DNA of 64,000 nucleotides from Cyclina sinensis (lineage: Eukaryota > Mollusca > Bivalvia > Venerida > Veneridae): assembly GCA_012932295.1 (NCBI GenBank), contig JAAONU010000011.1, positions 43,278,352 through 43,342,351 of the forward strand, written 5' to 3'. Position numbers and translations under genes: made by a program. Below the pieces are notes generated by a model that saw nothing but the letters and a program-made list of their open reading frames with translations, did no database searches and had not been told where the DNA came from. Shown here in pieces: positions 9,401-21,000 of this stretch (the first letter of the stretch is position 1; each line of letters starts with the position of its first letter).

Positions 9401-12400
9401 TTGAATGACGAGTAAAATAAGGGAAACAGACCAAATTAAGAAGTCATTTTATTGAATAACAATATCTCAAATACAAGAAACAACGAGTCAAACTTATTTT
9501 ACTGACAGACGTTTGAGATTTCGACTTTTCTTCATTTTTATCATAGACAAAATGAAGAAAAGTCGAAATCTCAAACGTTTGTCAATAAAATAAGTTTGAC
9601 TCGTTGTTCACACACCAAAACAGGCCGTCAAAATAACAATTTTCTTGAAAGGCAACGAAATCTGAATTATTTTTAATTATTTTTTTACTGTTTCATGTAA
9701 GCACTGTCTACAGCCGGGCTAGCCAAAGTCCGGAGCTCGCAGACCCTGTGCTTTGTTTTCCCCGTAAGTCTGTAGTATTGTGTTTTGTAGGGCCAGTACT
9801 TACCACCTGTAAGCATGCACGGATTTTCTATACTCCGTTTACTTCCACTGAGCGCCACAAGATAATCGTTTATTCTAGAAATAATATAATTCTGTCCATA
9901 AAACAGGTAACTGTGAGCATACAGATGATATGTGACGTCCCCTATCTGTGTAGGGAACATGTTTGCATATATTGAATGGTCTGGTAAAAAGGCAATTTGT
10001 GTCGACCCGCCGCCCATTTCAAGCACACCCACTGCTTCATTTCTGGACCTGAAATAGGAAGACGAATGTTTGAAGAAATGAGAAAAAATGTTTAAAGTAA
10101 AGCTGGTTCAGTTTGTGAGTATATTGTTATGCGAAACTGTATAGTAAAGCAGAGTGTTATGATCTATGGCACTAAATTTTAGTAATTGTCGAACCTTAAA
10201 TTTAATGAGACAAAAACGAGAGATTTCTAGGGCTGTTAATGTGAGGAAAAATCAAACGCATAAATACAGATATCTTTTGTAATATCTGAAATCTGAAACA
10301 AATGCATACAAAGTTTATATATAGATTTTTTTAAGACTCGACGGATATATATACGCACATATCGGACCAAAAAAATCCCCTGAGATAATTGGCCGCTACC
10401 CATGCATAGACACCTTCCTCCTCGCCAGAGAGTACTCTTACACTATTCTCGGGTGTGTGGAATGGATTTTTCGAACTCTCTTGTAAGAATTTTTCTATGG
10501 CTGACAGAAGATTTTCTGTGACATTGATAGGTAGAATCCGTAACCCTAGAGAAAACAAAAGCACGTGTGATTCACAGGTCACGTAAACAGATTGAAAGAA
10601 CGAAAATAAACCAGCTATGGTATGTAGATCTTACAGCTGGTATACACAGTGTTATAATACATAAAAAGAGAGTACACGTTTCTAGAAACGCAAAAACATA
10701 CTTTACTGCATTGTACATTAAACATAGAAGATGAATATTACTTTTTTACATGCAAAATTTGTACTCCTTATTCTTCGTTTCATCAATGCTAGTCGCATAC
10801 CGTCCAATTATTTGCAGCTAAACGCATTTTCACAGACAAATTGGTGTGCCAGTCTGCGCTATATCATACAACTGTCATCTTCTGTGTCTGTAACTATAGT
10901 GATCGCCTCAGTTTTATGTATATGCGCAAATTTATTGACTTTGCTTTTTAGTAAGAAAGTTGCTATCATAAATACTCCACAACCACTTTTAAATTGTTTA
11001 ATTGATTGGATATATATCCTGATGAGTTCTTGCTCAATTACATTTTATGCGCATAGAGAACGTGCTACCAGCTCATTAAGATAAAATCGATCACGTGACA
11101 TTGTTAGGAAAAGAGAAATCGTTCGTTTCACGTTCTCTTAATTGGTGCAGACAAAACAAAAACTCTAAGACAGTATTAATCGAGATTAATTAAATGCTAC
11201 TGTCAAAACTTACATTTTTTTCTGAAAATGATGATTAAATATAAAGTTCTGCTGCAATTCTTCCCATTTTCTCGCTTATCTGAAATCATGCTTATTTTTA
11301 CAATGATTGCAACTTTTAATATGCTTGAGAACATCAAAGATTGAAGATTGTGTTCAGTATTTGCTGCCAACATAAGACACACCTGTAAACCTGTGTAGTT
11401 AACTGTCTTACTTATCAAACAGTTTTGAAGCAATTTTATCTGGGGAAAATGTTGCTCGAGTTTTCATATTTCGAACATTCATATCAATCTAAGTTTAGGC
11501 CTCAGCGAAAAAAGATCTATTAGGGACTAGCACAAATTACTGGATTAAGATGAATTTAAAAAGTGATCAATATCACTATGATTAAAAAAAATGTTTTTAT
11601 GACTGACCACTCGAGGTTCAAGCGGCGCCGTGAGTGACGATGTTCAGGTCAAGCATATAAACAGTTCATTTACTTAAAACTGGTAAATGAAACTTATTCC
11701 TTATGTTTGAAATAACTTTTTTCATATTCCAGAGTTCAGAAAAGTAATCGAGCAAAACAGGAGAAAAACAGCTGGCGGGGGAGGGGTCAATCATACAGTC
11801 CGCCAACGGGATTCATTCTTTCGTTCCAATCCTATTTATCAATGTGTTATTGTTGTAGAGATATGAAAATTATAATTACGAAATAATGATAAATAAACTG
11901 TGTTTAAACTAACGGGATTACGATCCGCGACTTATTGTTGTGACACTGTTACTCAGTTGCAACGCCACCACTACTCAGAATCCTACAATTAATGTGACAC
12001 TTGTCTGCTCTTGATGTCTAACTTGCACCAGCTTTTTATGAAGGCTTTAAGAACGTGATCAGTAAGCTGAATTTCATACGCGTTTCAATTTCATTTTGCA
12101 CATCGAAAAAGAATCTTTACATCACAGAAAAAACGAAGACGGACAGTGAGTGTTGTTTGTGTTTGTGATTGTTGACAAAGGATTTATTGCAGTAAATTTA
12201 CCTGCAGTTGCCAGAAAATATAATGGTGTTTGTCCATGCTTCTTCTGTGGGATTTCATTGAACAGCGCTTTGCATAATTGTGTCAAAATATCCATCCAGC
12301 TCGTCAAGGCGCAACGCAAATTTATCTATTGAAGGTTTAAATTTAGTGCTTTTAACTAAATGAAGGTCTCTTATAACATCCTTGTTGATGTACTGTCTGT

Positions 12401-12584
12401 CATTTATAGAGTCTGAAGTTCTGCTATTCCATTTATACACTTTAAGCTTGGTACCGGAACTACCGCCGTCAAGAATAATTCCAAAACTGTCGTCTGCGTC
12501 GGCGGTGTTGTCGTCTGCTACAGACTTCGCAGGAAAGACGGCAAAATACGTGCTCATGCATAGCAGGAAAACCATATGCATTTC
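6334..12584 (-). CDS. ENTPD-type apyrase (GDA1/CD39 family), six exons, two frame breaks
   Basis: Exons are 12584-12202, 10545-10359, 10048-9705, 8731-8445, 7244-7083 and 6440-6334, about 490 codons. Family members hydrolyse nucleoside tri- and diphosphates outside the cell or in the secretory path. The conserved regions occur in order: ILDGGSSGTKLKVYKW (ACR1), TAGLRILP (ACR2), VLSGEEEGVYAWVAANYL with the catalytic Glu (ACR3), GVLEMGGGSTQIAF (ACR4), then FYAISAF, YCVMGLYIPSLL and WALGAM. A signal peptide follows the first ATG (12581) and no C-terminal membrane span is seen, so a soluble secreted form is inferred. GGGSTQIAFLP and the tail resemble ENTPD5/6, but the subtype is undecided. Frame breaks near 12255-12262 and 7121-7126 mean it may be a pseudogene. 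Confidence 0.85.
6556..6666 (+). other. Possible IPT/TIG-like coding relic
   Basis: After an acceptor-like TATTATACAG, the plus strand reads SEITYCQPEIGTVNGGVNLH and then IEGFD. This matches the start of IPT/TIG repeats (PxxGxVxGGxxLxIxG) as in plexins or fibrocystin-like proteins. No further exons of such a gene were found nearby, so it may be a stray exon, a relic or chance. It sits just upstream (minus sense) of ENTPD exon 6. Confidence 0.25.
7083..7244 (-). CDS. ENTPD-like exon 5 with a one-base frame break
   Basis: Acceptor TATTTTAAG|ACACTTG, donor AATATAG|GTGAGC. Encodes TLDEVVNTGLEAQYASPYCV, then MGLYIPSLLLDAYGF. The frame then reaches TAA, while the expected FVKSSINGVNI follows in another frame. 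The change falls at a run of five A's (minus strand). The exon has 162 bases where phase with exon 6 needs 163, so a one-base deletion is inferred. Confidence 0.82.
7631..8418. mobile_element. 788 bp foldback (long inverted repeat) element with 8 bp target duplication
   Basis: Arms 7631-7954 and 8089-8418 are inverse copies with minor differences, separated by about 134 bases. The ends read CACAGACACTTGTTTAGAAG and its complement. GGACAGTG occurs directly outside both ends (7623-7630 and 8419-8426), an exact 8 bp target duplication. No transposase is encoded, so it is non-autonomous. An 8 bp duplication is usual for hAT-type insertion; that assignment is inference. It lies in the intron between ENTPD exons 4 and 5. 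Confidence 0.88.
8445..8731 (-). CDS. ENTPD-like exon 4
   Basis: Acceptor CTTTTGCAG|ATAACA, donor TCTAAG|GTAAGTC. Encodes VHIQGSSNSEECLK, then CYPKPCAIGRTYQPP and FYAISAFAY (the late conserved region), ending QHCSK in phase 0. The paired cysteines fit the family's disulfide pattern. A foldback element begins only 27 bases past this donor. Confidence 0.85.
9479..9608. repeat. Near-perfect 60 bp palindrome with 10 bp loop
   Basis: Arm 9479-9538, starting AACAACGAGTCAAACTTATT, is mirrored by 9549-9608 with two or three mismatches. It lies in the ENTPD intron between exons 3 and 4. As RNA it would form a very stable hairpin. It could be a short foldback element; no clear target duplication was recognised. 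Confidence 0.85.
9705..10048 (-). CDS. ENTPD-like exon 3 (ACR4)
   Basis: Acceptor CCTATTTCAG|GTCCAGAA. Encodes AVGVLEMGGGSTQIAFLPD (ACR4, phosphate binding), then YAHSYLFYGQN and NPCMLTG. The 3' end is uncertain: the only donor in phase with exon 4 is the weak ACA|GTGCTT at 9704, whereas AACA|GTAAAA at 9688 would put a stop at the junction. Confidence 0.82.
10359..10545 (-). CDS. ENTPD-like exon 2 (ACR2-ACR3)
   Basis: Acceptor TTTCTCTAG|GGTTACGG. Its first bases complete a Gly codon to give TAGLRILP across the junction. Encodes PENSVRVLSGEEEGVYAWVA, the ACR3 block with the catalytic Glu. The donor GATAT|GTGCGT gives a phase that fits exon 3 exactly. Confidence 0.88.
12202..12584 (-). CDS. 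ENTPD-like exon 1 (signal peptide, ACR1)
   Basis: The acceptor TTTCACTTTCAG|GAAATGC implies a noncoding exon upstream. The first ATG is at 12581, and MHMVFLLCMSTYFAVFPA reads as a signal peptide, then ACR1. The initial frame runs into TGA at 12257-12255 just after MQSAVQ. The expected sequence NEIPQKKHGQTPLYFLATAG continues in another frame to the donor GCAG|GTAAAT. Removing one base would restore both frame and exon phase, so a one-base insertion is inferred. Confidence 0.82.
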
Positions 12585-13440
12585 CTGAAAGTGAAAAACA
12601 GTCATTTCGTGTCGAAACTAAAAGTCTTAAACATGACGTTAAATATATGTAAGATTTATTTTCACGCATGTTTGCGAGTTTAATTAAAACTGTACCACAG
12701 CGTTCATATAATAAACAGTTTGCTGAAAAATTAATTTAGTTATTTGCCCTTTAGAGTTTTGGATTACGTTTCTGCTGAATTTATTTTCTTTTGTTTGTTT
12801 TTTTTATTTTCTAAGTTGCTAGGCAATCAGTCGTGTAGACAGTGTTCGTCCCTTGGGAACATTCACAGCGTCTTAACAAACTCAGCTAAAATTAACTCAC
12901 GAAGCTGCCTCTTTGCTTGTCTCCAGGGAACACTTCCGTCATATTAAACTGTCAAATCTTCAAAGTGGAAGTAAGTTTGTACCACCGTTTTGTGGTTTTT
13001 CTAAGTTTATTATAATATTGAAAATGTTGCTTATTGTAAGTAAGTATTGAAGATTACTTTTCACATCTTTTTCCCAAGGCGTTCCTGTTAACACGTTTTC
13101 ATTGTATTTATTTTCAGCAGCATTGATATTTTGGTATTGGTACTAGTGAAAAACGTTTCGTTTATAAATTTGAATATTTGCGGTAATTATTTGCTCTGTC
13201 TGAGGTCAAAGGTGTACGTGCATGCGTGTGCGTGTGCATGTGGATTCGTGGGTGTGCTCTGTTTGTGTTTTTGCTTTGCTTCTCTACCACCACCCTAAAC
13301 TCCACAACGCTAAGGATATTTGTCCTTCACCACCTCTTTGACTGAAACCTTTTCAAATGAATAGGGAACTGTGTAAACCAAGATCAGAATGCATGATCGC
13401 AAGATAGAGAAAATCAATTGTCACAAACAAACTAAAGTTT
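12585..13440. other. Region upstream of ENTPD coding exon 1
   Basis: An untranslated first exon and promoter are expected here because coding exon 1 starts with a splice acceptor, but neither could be located. A TG-rich stretch lies at 13210-13260. Confidence 0.4.
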
Positions 13441-13559
13441 ACAGTTTGGATCTATTTTGTGCATCTTGTAGTATTCAAACAACTGTATCCTAGAAGCAGG
13501 CCTAGCTCCTGGGTTCCAACCAATACTAACGCTGATAGTGTGGATGATGAAATTTCACT

Positions 13560-13645
13560 GGAGAGTTTTGCTCTCGGTTGGATTCGAAACTGTGACCTTG
13601 AGATCGGGAGTCCTGCGTTCTCACTGCTTCTCTATTTTCATAGAG
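13560..13645 (-). repeat. tRNA-like SINE relic
   Basis: The minus strand carries CAGTTTCGAATCCAACC, a B-box-like element (RNA polymerase III), preceded by a plausible anticodon-arm region. The A-box is poorly preserved. Probably a degenerate tRNA-derived SINE rather than a working tRNA. Confidence 0.4.
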
Positions 13646-14737
13646 AATGTTATCCTTGTTATATTTTTACACGTACATTAATTTGACTCAGTTTTTCAGT
13701 GCCTGCAATTGAATAGATCATGGTGCTTTTTGCGTTTTACTAGTATATATTTTACAGATGTGTTTGGAAATTTGATGTGGAAACGGCTCTTTTAGCCGCT
13801 GAGTTCCGCCATCACGATGTATTATCATAATGATGATCGCTGTGTGATAGTGCTAGGATGATTACTGAATATCAAGACAACCCGTAGAACAGTCGATGGC
13901 GTGTCTGTCAATGAATTCACTTAAAAGATAAAATCAGTAAACGCAACTCTTCGACTGCTGTGATATGTACCTTACAATACCTTACAATAGCCATTTCAAG
14001 AATAATGCGTGCGTGTCTTTTCAGTTATATCACTGAAGTGGCCTTAGGGTCCTTGCAGCAACTTAGCTTCATATACACTCTATAGTCCTTGTTCAATCTG
14101 GACACGAAAAATAGTCTCCAGGCTAAAATAAGCAATCATATCTTAGTTCTATCTTATTTGACTAAAAGCGTTTACGGATAAAAAGAAAACAGATACAAAA
14201 ATGTGCATGTATACATTTCAGATCAGCGCAGCACAGTAACGTGACCTACGCAAATAGCAGTAACATATGCAGGTTTCTGTTTGTGGTCAGAGACATGTTT
14301 TATGCGATAGAGACACCATATCTTGCAGCCCTCATGTTTCATCTTTGTAAAAATATTTTTATGTCTTGATCATAATGAAAGCGATAATGTCAGTACATAT
14401 TCTAAATCGAGGCTTACTGTTTCAGATTATAGATACAAAGATAAACTTCAGAGTTTCATGAGATAATTCAACTTCAGTTGCTGCGAATTTATCTGGAGAT
14501 ATGCCGAACTATTTTACCTTGATAAACGGTTAAATGATCATTTTTGAGTCCAAAGAAAAAGTAGTACTGATAATTTATTTCTAGATTCTGAAGTGTCTCA
14601 AACCTACCACCTTTGTTTTCAACGAGGAACAGCGCTCAACTATGTAATAACGTGCACAGATATGTGAGCTTCAACTGCGTTAGCATCAAACTCCAGGCAG
14701 CGGTTACTTCCTTTTCCTAGGAATGGATATTCAAGCT

Positions 14738-14816
14738 ACCAGTAGGATTCGAACCTGCACCGAACATTATCCGCCTAACAATGCAAGGTAGGAACGCCTT
14801 AGACCGTCGCAACAAC
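14738..14816 (-). repeat. tRNA-like SINE head with perfect B-box
   Basis: The minus strand reads GACGGTCTAAGGCG (14808-14795, A-box-like, as in tRNA-Leu) and 40 bases later GGTTCGAATCC (14755-14745, perfect B-box). Acceptor-stem pairing is not convincing, so a tRNA-derived SINE head is preferred over a functional tRNA gene. Confidence 0.55.
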
Positions 14817-14983
14817 CCCAAAGAAGGGTGTGCAAATAACCGGGATATAATGTCCACCTTGCATCAGACCGGTGACAGGCATTAGATGTATTATGTACAA
14901 CACTGACTTTCTGTACGGGGAGACTTTTTACGGCCGCCACACTGCACAAGTAGCGCTGCTGTGAATTATAAATATCCATGCTC

Positions 14984-15062
14984 CCAGTGAGATTTGAACG
15001 AAGGGAAGATCTCTGCGATGATATTGCGTTAGCATAACAGGGAGAGCGTAAGGACCAACAAT
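14984..15062 (-). repeat. Second tRNA-like SINE head
   Basis: The minus strand has GTTCAAATC at 14999-14991 (B-box consensus), with GTTGGTCCTTACGC some 60 bases earlier as a weak A-box. Same strand as the copy about 240 bases away. Confidence 0.45.
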
Positions 15063-17330
15063 TTTAATATATTTTCAGTATTTTTCACAATACGCGACGT
15101 GTGGAATTGACAAAACATTTGTATACTAATGTTTCGGTCTGTGTGACCTTTAACTTAACCCACATCTTTCTGGACCCAGGAAGAGTTCACGATGTATGGA
15201 AATAAACATAAAAATTACGATCGGTTTAATTAATATATATATATATATATAACAATCAATCGCATAACAAGTTAGTTATGACTTTCATATTGTATTAGTA
15301 AACCAAATAAAAGAATTTACATATGTGTTACAACCATTCTTCTATCGAACATTCTTACTATTCAAACAATTAAATAAAACTCAATAGGAAACACCCTCGG
15401 TTTTACATACATGACGATGCATCCAAGCCCCATTGTAGATCTCAATTTATCACAAACATAACGAATGTCTAATGTGTTTTATATATATGTAGGTGCTCGC
15501 TAGAAGAAAAGATGTAGCATTTGAGTAAATCCTTTTATTTCAATTCTAGTACATTCTATCTAGCTTAAATTAAAACCGACATATTGTGACTCTTCTTGAT
15601 AAAAAGAACCTACCTTTGTTAATTCCATTTTAGCACTGATTTCACACGTACTTTTTTATCTCCTATCTATATAGACAATTATTAAGACAGAAAGTTAACA
15701 CGGCCGTTTGGTATGGGATACAGTATCATTGTTGCACGGTATCCTGAACAGATAAGCAGGTATTTACGACTGCATGGCGGTCTAGTACATAGGTAAGGGT
15801 AGGATATGACATGCAGACAAATGAACGGACGAACAGAAGGTAGGCATGGATAAATCCTACATTTAAGAATAGAATAGTGTTTAAGACAAGCAAATTGTCT
15901 TTTCAAATTTAAGTATTCAAGATAATGCATTTAACCTCTATGTTTCACTTATTCTTTGCTTTAATTTTGAAAATACAAAAAAGTTTTGACCGCAAATAAT
16001 TTACAGTCTTGCATAAAATATGTATTAGCTTTGTGAATTTACACGAAACTGTCTTTCATATGTCGAGGACAATATTCTGTGGGCTAGCAGCTTTAAGCTT
16101 TAAAAACAAGGCGAGAATCGTCCATTTATCATAATGGCCGACTCGAGATTAGTGTTTTAAATGAAAAAAACAACCAAAAATATTTCATTTTAAATTTATT
16201 ACTTTCGTTTATTTATTTCATTTTATTTTAACGTTTTCCATTCATTCATTCATTCATTCATACTTTCCTTCTTTCTTTCTTCTTCTTTCTTTCTTTTCTA
16301 TAAAAATCTGAAAATTGACAAACCTTTACTTCACATTATAATCCCTTCGATTAAAAACCTGAAATCCGTGCAATACATTTCAACTCCTGCAAATGATTCA
16401 ACCTGTTCACTTTTTAATAGAGCAGTTAGATAAAACAATTTCAAAAACATCAAATTCCATCGCTAGCATTATCGGTAACGTAATGATCCTATCACAGGCC
16501 TGTTGGCAATAAACGGCTCCGTTCTATGGTAAGCAACAGCACTCTGTAATAAGTATAGGGAAAACCGTTTCACCATGGCACAGTACAAAATTCCATTGGA
16601 TGAGTTTTAATCAGTCTCCCTGATTGCTTGTGACACAACAATCTATGTAGGATATTAACTTGATTAGAATAATAACGAACGTATATCACGAAATCATTAG
16701 CAGACTGTGGACTTTGTTTGGCATTCCCAAAACTGTTGTTGGTAATAGAAAGAAGGCATGAAATCCAGAAATTGCCTATCAAGAACGAAGATACGCCGTT
16801 AAAAAATTGCTTCTTAGTTGGGTTGAGTTTAACACCCTCTTACAGTCAAAGTCATATCGGGATAAAGCTTCCTGGGAAGGACAAGTACAAGACTCCCTTT
16901 CTCCACTTTCTCACCAGTGACAATCATTCAGTATGGGGTTAAGTCATTTGAAGTGGTTTCTTAAAAATGCATAATACTGAGACATGGGTAGAAATCGATC
17001 TTAGACATATTTATTTGGAGTCCTTCCAAATTTGTGTTGTGTTTCGGTACAGTTTAATATGAATGAACTTTGCATTCCGTAACAGAACTCATTATATCTA
17101 TTTCAGTTTGTGAAAACTCGAGCAAGCATCAATTACTGGCTTTATTAACGGATGCAGAGTTGCTAGGGTCAATGTATATTCCTCACCCGATATCTGAAAG
17201 ACAAACAATTAGTCAATATCGGTGAAATGTTGTGACTTGTTTTTCACTGACTTTTTTACATCCTGTAAATAAATGATGGTCACAACTTTTTCTTATGATG
17301 CCACAATTGTTACCTCGTTAGATCTGCACG
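15063..17330. other. Intergenic sequence with simple repeats
   Basis: Holds a (TA)n run at 15233-15251, (CATT)n at 16240-16261 and a CTTT-rich tract at 16265-16298. Otherwise AT-rich with no exon or RNA gene recognised. Confidence 0.5.
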
Positions 17331-17339
17331 GATCGCAAA

Positions 17340-17920
17340 TAACGGCGTTAGAGTTCAGGGTAAAATATCAAGATCTAGGAAAAGTTCAGGGCAAAAGATC
17401 CAGGTAAAAGTTCAAGATCAATGTAAAGTTCAGGGTAAAAGATCAAGATAAAGTTCAGGGTAAAAGATCCAGGTAAAAGTTCAAGATCACGGTAAAGTTC
17501 TAGGTAAAAGTTCAAGATAAGGTAAAGTTCAGGGTAAAAGATCCAGGTAAAAATTCAAGATCAAGGTAAAGTTCAGGGTAAAAGATCCAGGTAAAAGTTC
17601 AAGATCACGGTAAAGATCAGGGTAAAAGTTCAAGATCAAGGTGAAGTTCAGGGTAAAAGATCAAGGTAAAAGTTCAAGATCAAGGTAAAGTTCAGGGTAA
17701 AGATCAAGATCAAGTTCAGGGTAAAGATGAAGATCAAGGTAAAGTTCAGGGTAAAAGATCAAGGTAAAAGTTCAAGATCAAGGTAAAGTTCAGGGTAAAA
17801 GTTCAAGATAAGGTAAAGTTCAGGTAAAAGATCCAGGTAAAAGTTCGAGATCAAGGTAGAGTTCAGAGTAAAAGATCCAGGTAAAAGTTCAAGATCAAGG
17901 TAAAGTTCAGGGTAAAAAAG
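17340..17920. repeat. Minisatellite of GTAAAGTTCAGG / AAGATCAAG modules
   Basis: Short modules (AAGATCAAG, GTAAAGTTCAGG, GTAAAAGATCCAG, GTAAAAGTTC) recur in varying order with a basic period of about 20-22 bp and a higher order near 44 bp. Both variants are AG-rich on the plus strand. Confidence 0.85.
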
Positions 17921-18039
17921 AATACTATTTCGTGTCTTTCTCCTAAACCAAGAAGGTTAACTTTTTTGTAAATACCAAAGTAAACCTATATGCTTCTTCA
18001 AGTGAACAGGACATTCTGGGGATATTCAATGAAGGGAAC

Positions 18040-21000
18040 TTTCTTTTATTATTTAATAGATTTATTTATTTTTTGTCATTAGTACATATTTACAGGAAAA
18101 CATTAACAAAACACATGGAAGACACTAACAGCAACATTTTTAAGAAATAGAACTTTTTTCAATACTACATTAACATTAAGATCAAGAAACCACTTGAAAA
18201 TGGCAGAGATGAAACCTTGTTAATCATGACATGCATATTTGTAAAATCTGATGCCAAACTCCTGGCGTGTTTACAAGTTCAATTTCTTGCTTATAAAGTG
18301 CCACATTGTTTTTCATTTCTGTCAGCACAAGAGACTGACACAAGTGCACTGGCTTTAATTAAAATCTTTTACCTTGAACATAAAGGCAATATTCAATCAA
18401 GAGCGCTGGAGACAGATTTATTTTAGCATTATTTTTATATATAGACAAGAATGTGCCTGGCCTAGAGGTCTCATTTTCTTCAGTTTTGTAATAGGTCATT
18501 AAACTAAATTGAAATTAAAATGCTTAATTTTAATAAAATGACTTGACTAAAGATATCTGAATCATGTTTCTGCTGGACCAAGAATTACTGAAACTGATCA
18601 TCATATGTCTTACAAGCCAGGTTTAGTTTGTACTGGAGGTCAAACTGACCCGAAAAATTAAAAAGTGAGTTTGAACTGATGTATACTGCTAGAAATCTAA
18701 AATCCTTTAACATATATATATTTATAGTTTTACTTTTGTAGGGTAAGCTAAACACACTAGAAATCTCTTCTTAACTGGTCCAGTCAAAAATTTAGTTTAC
18801 AACTATACTGGAAGGATGATTTTTCATTTACATTCATACATGAAGAGCACGAAGTCTGTTATTAAAATTTACATGATTTCTGAACAATCATAAATAAAAA
18901 TGTCACACAGGCTGTTTGTCTTGTATTAAGCCAGAAACAAATACTAGTACCAAAATGTTCTAAAAATATTGCTAAATAGTATTACATACACATGCAGATA
19001 TCTAAAAACCACTTGAAGAAATGCATACACCTCATTTTCACAGAATTACACTTATAAAATTAAGTCACTGACTAGTTTGTGGTTTTACATATGCTTTTGA
19101 GTATTTAAACACATACTTGGATTGCGACCAAAGGTGAATTTTTTCTGCTGAAATTGAAGCTGTTTATAGAAGCAGACGTTGCTATTCTTTTATTCTTAAT
19201 TTTCTAATTCTCCTGTTTCAGTTCTCTATATCAAGAGCAGGCCAATGTTGGTCAGACAGACAGCAGAAATCAACCATCCACTAGAAAAAAATCAATTAGA
19301 GGAGAACTACAAAACATGTAAAATGACAACTGTCCTGCATCATGAGTTCTAAAAGGACACTAAAGTTGTATGGATATAACTCTGCTAGTGTTTAAAACCA
19401 TTTCCAACAGAAGAAAGGTTAAGATAGTGAATACTAGGGTTTAGGTTAGCTATCAAAGCTCTTCTGAAGGTTTGCAAGTGAAGGAAAATGAATTAAAATA
19501 ATATTTCTTTCTGAGATTCAAACATAACAACACTAACCTACCTTTCCATCTCTAAAATTAAAATAAGTAAGTTTTGAAATTTTTTATAACAATCAAGTAT
19601 TGACATAAATCTGTTTAAAGCATTGATAAGGGGGTCTTTTTGTTCTTATTTGAATATTAAACTATTTGTATTTGATTACTATTTCTCACTTAGTTCTCCA
19701 TAATGATACAATACTAAATGGGTTTTGAACTATAGATACCTCACAAAAGACTGGCACCTGTACATCAACCCCATGGACTTCTCTGACGGAAAAAAATCTA
19801 CAAGTATATACAACTGTAACACAATCTAATCAAATAAAGATGCATTGAAATTACAGTAATATACTATGAAAACATTTTCCAGAGCCTTCAGTAGTTTTTG
19901 CAAGGAACACATATGTGATACAACAAAAAATGCTGTTCTACAATAAAAAAAAATTCAGGTCCCACATTAACTTAAAGAGCCATGTTCAAACTGTAAGAAA
20001 CTATATACTCCTGTCAGTTTAAAGCCATATCTTGACAAATTGAAGAAAACCTGCAGATGTTTATAAAGTTCATCTCCAACGACACAAGCTAAAAGGCACA
20101 GATATATGTATGTTTTTACTAACTAGTTAAGTTATACAAGCTGTAACTTTTATTTACATTCCCCACTATGTACAGATATACTAAAACATTTAACACGTTG
20201 AAAAGATAATACATCTTCTCAACATAATTCACAAAATCTGAAATGTCTCTCTAAAATAAAACTTTTGGTATAATTTTGGGCCAAATAAGTAAACACTATA
20301 ACACTTTTAAATAAAATGTAATACGGACATTAAATAAAGTTTCATGTTATTATCTCTTATACTTTGTGAGATATGCCCTGGACAAAAATAAGTATGAGAA
20401 ATTTCAAAGGGCAATAACTCAAAAATTAATAAAGCAAGAGTTATGGTTCTTGTGCACTGCACTGCTCCTTAATGAGATCTAACTACCTATGAAGTTTGGT
20501 CTTGATATTTCTCATTTTTTTTGTGTTATGCTCAGGACAAAATTATGACGGACAACGGATGGACGGGACGGACAAAGCGGCAACTATATGCTCGCCCTTC
20601 GGGGAGCATAAAAAGTCAAAGTTGTGTTCACATGTTTGGTTCGTGACTGACCTAAATTTTATGACTATATAACTTTCAGACCTATCAATACACCCTGAAA
20701 GACACATTTTGAAAGTAAACATCTTGTGCCAACAAACGTGGGAAGCATGCTGTAACCTAACTATTCCTAAGTAATACATCAGTTATATGTAAAATAATAC
20801 AACCTTACCATGGTATATCTGAAATTTCCACTGCCACTGAACAAAGAAAACAGTCCTTCGGTGAGGTAAAACAGTTTGTAGTGGCTATATAACAGGCAAA
20901 AAAATGTGTAAGCAGGAAATCTGACAGTGTCAATTATACTAGAGGTTTTCACTGTTTCAAAATTACATGATGTAAGAGTAACAATCGACTTAAGTTGGTT

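Noticed and set aside
12469..12669. Minus-strand frame ending in an Arg-rich stretch
   Set aside because: It is a shadow of ENTPD exon 1 in another frame.
14738..14816. A functional tRNA-Leu gene
   Set aside because: The A- and B-boxes are good but acceptor-stem pairing is poor and similar relics lie nearby, so a SINE head is more likely.
17340..17920. CRISPR-like array
   Set aside because: The spacers are themselves repeats of the same modules, and the setting is an animal genome.
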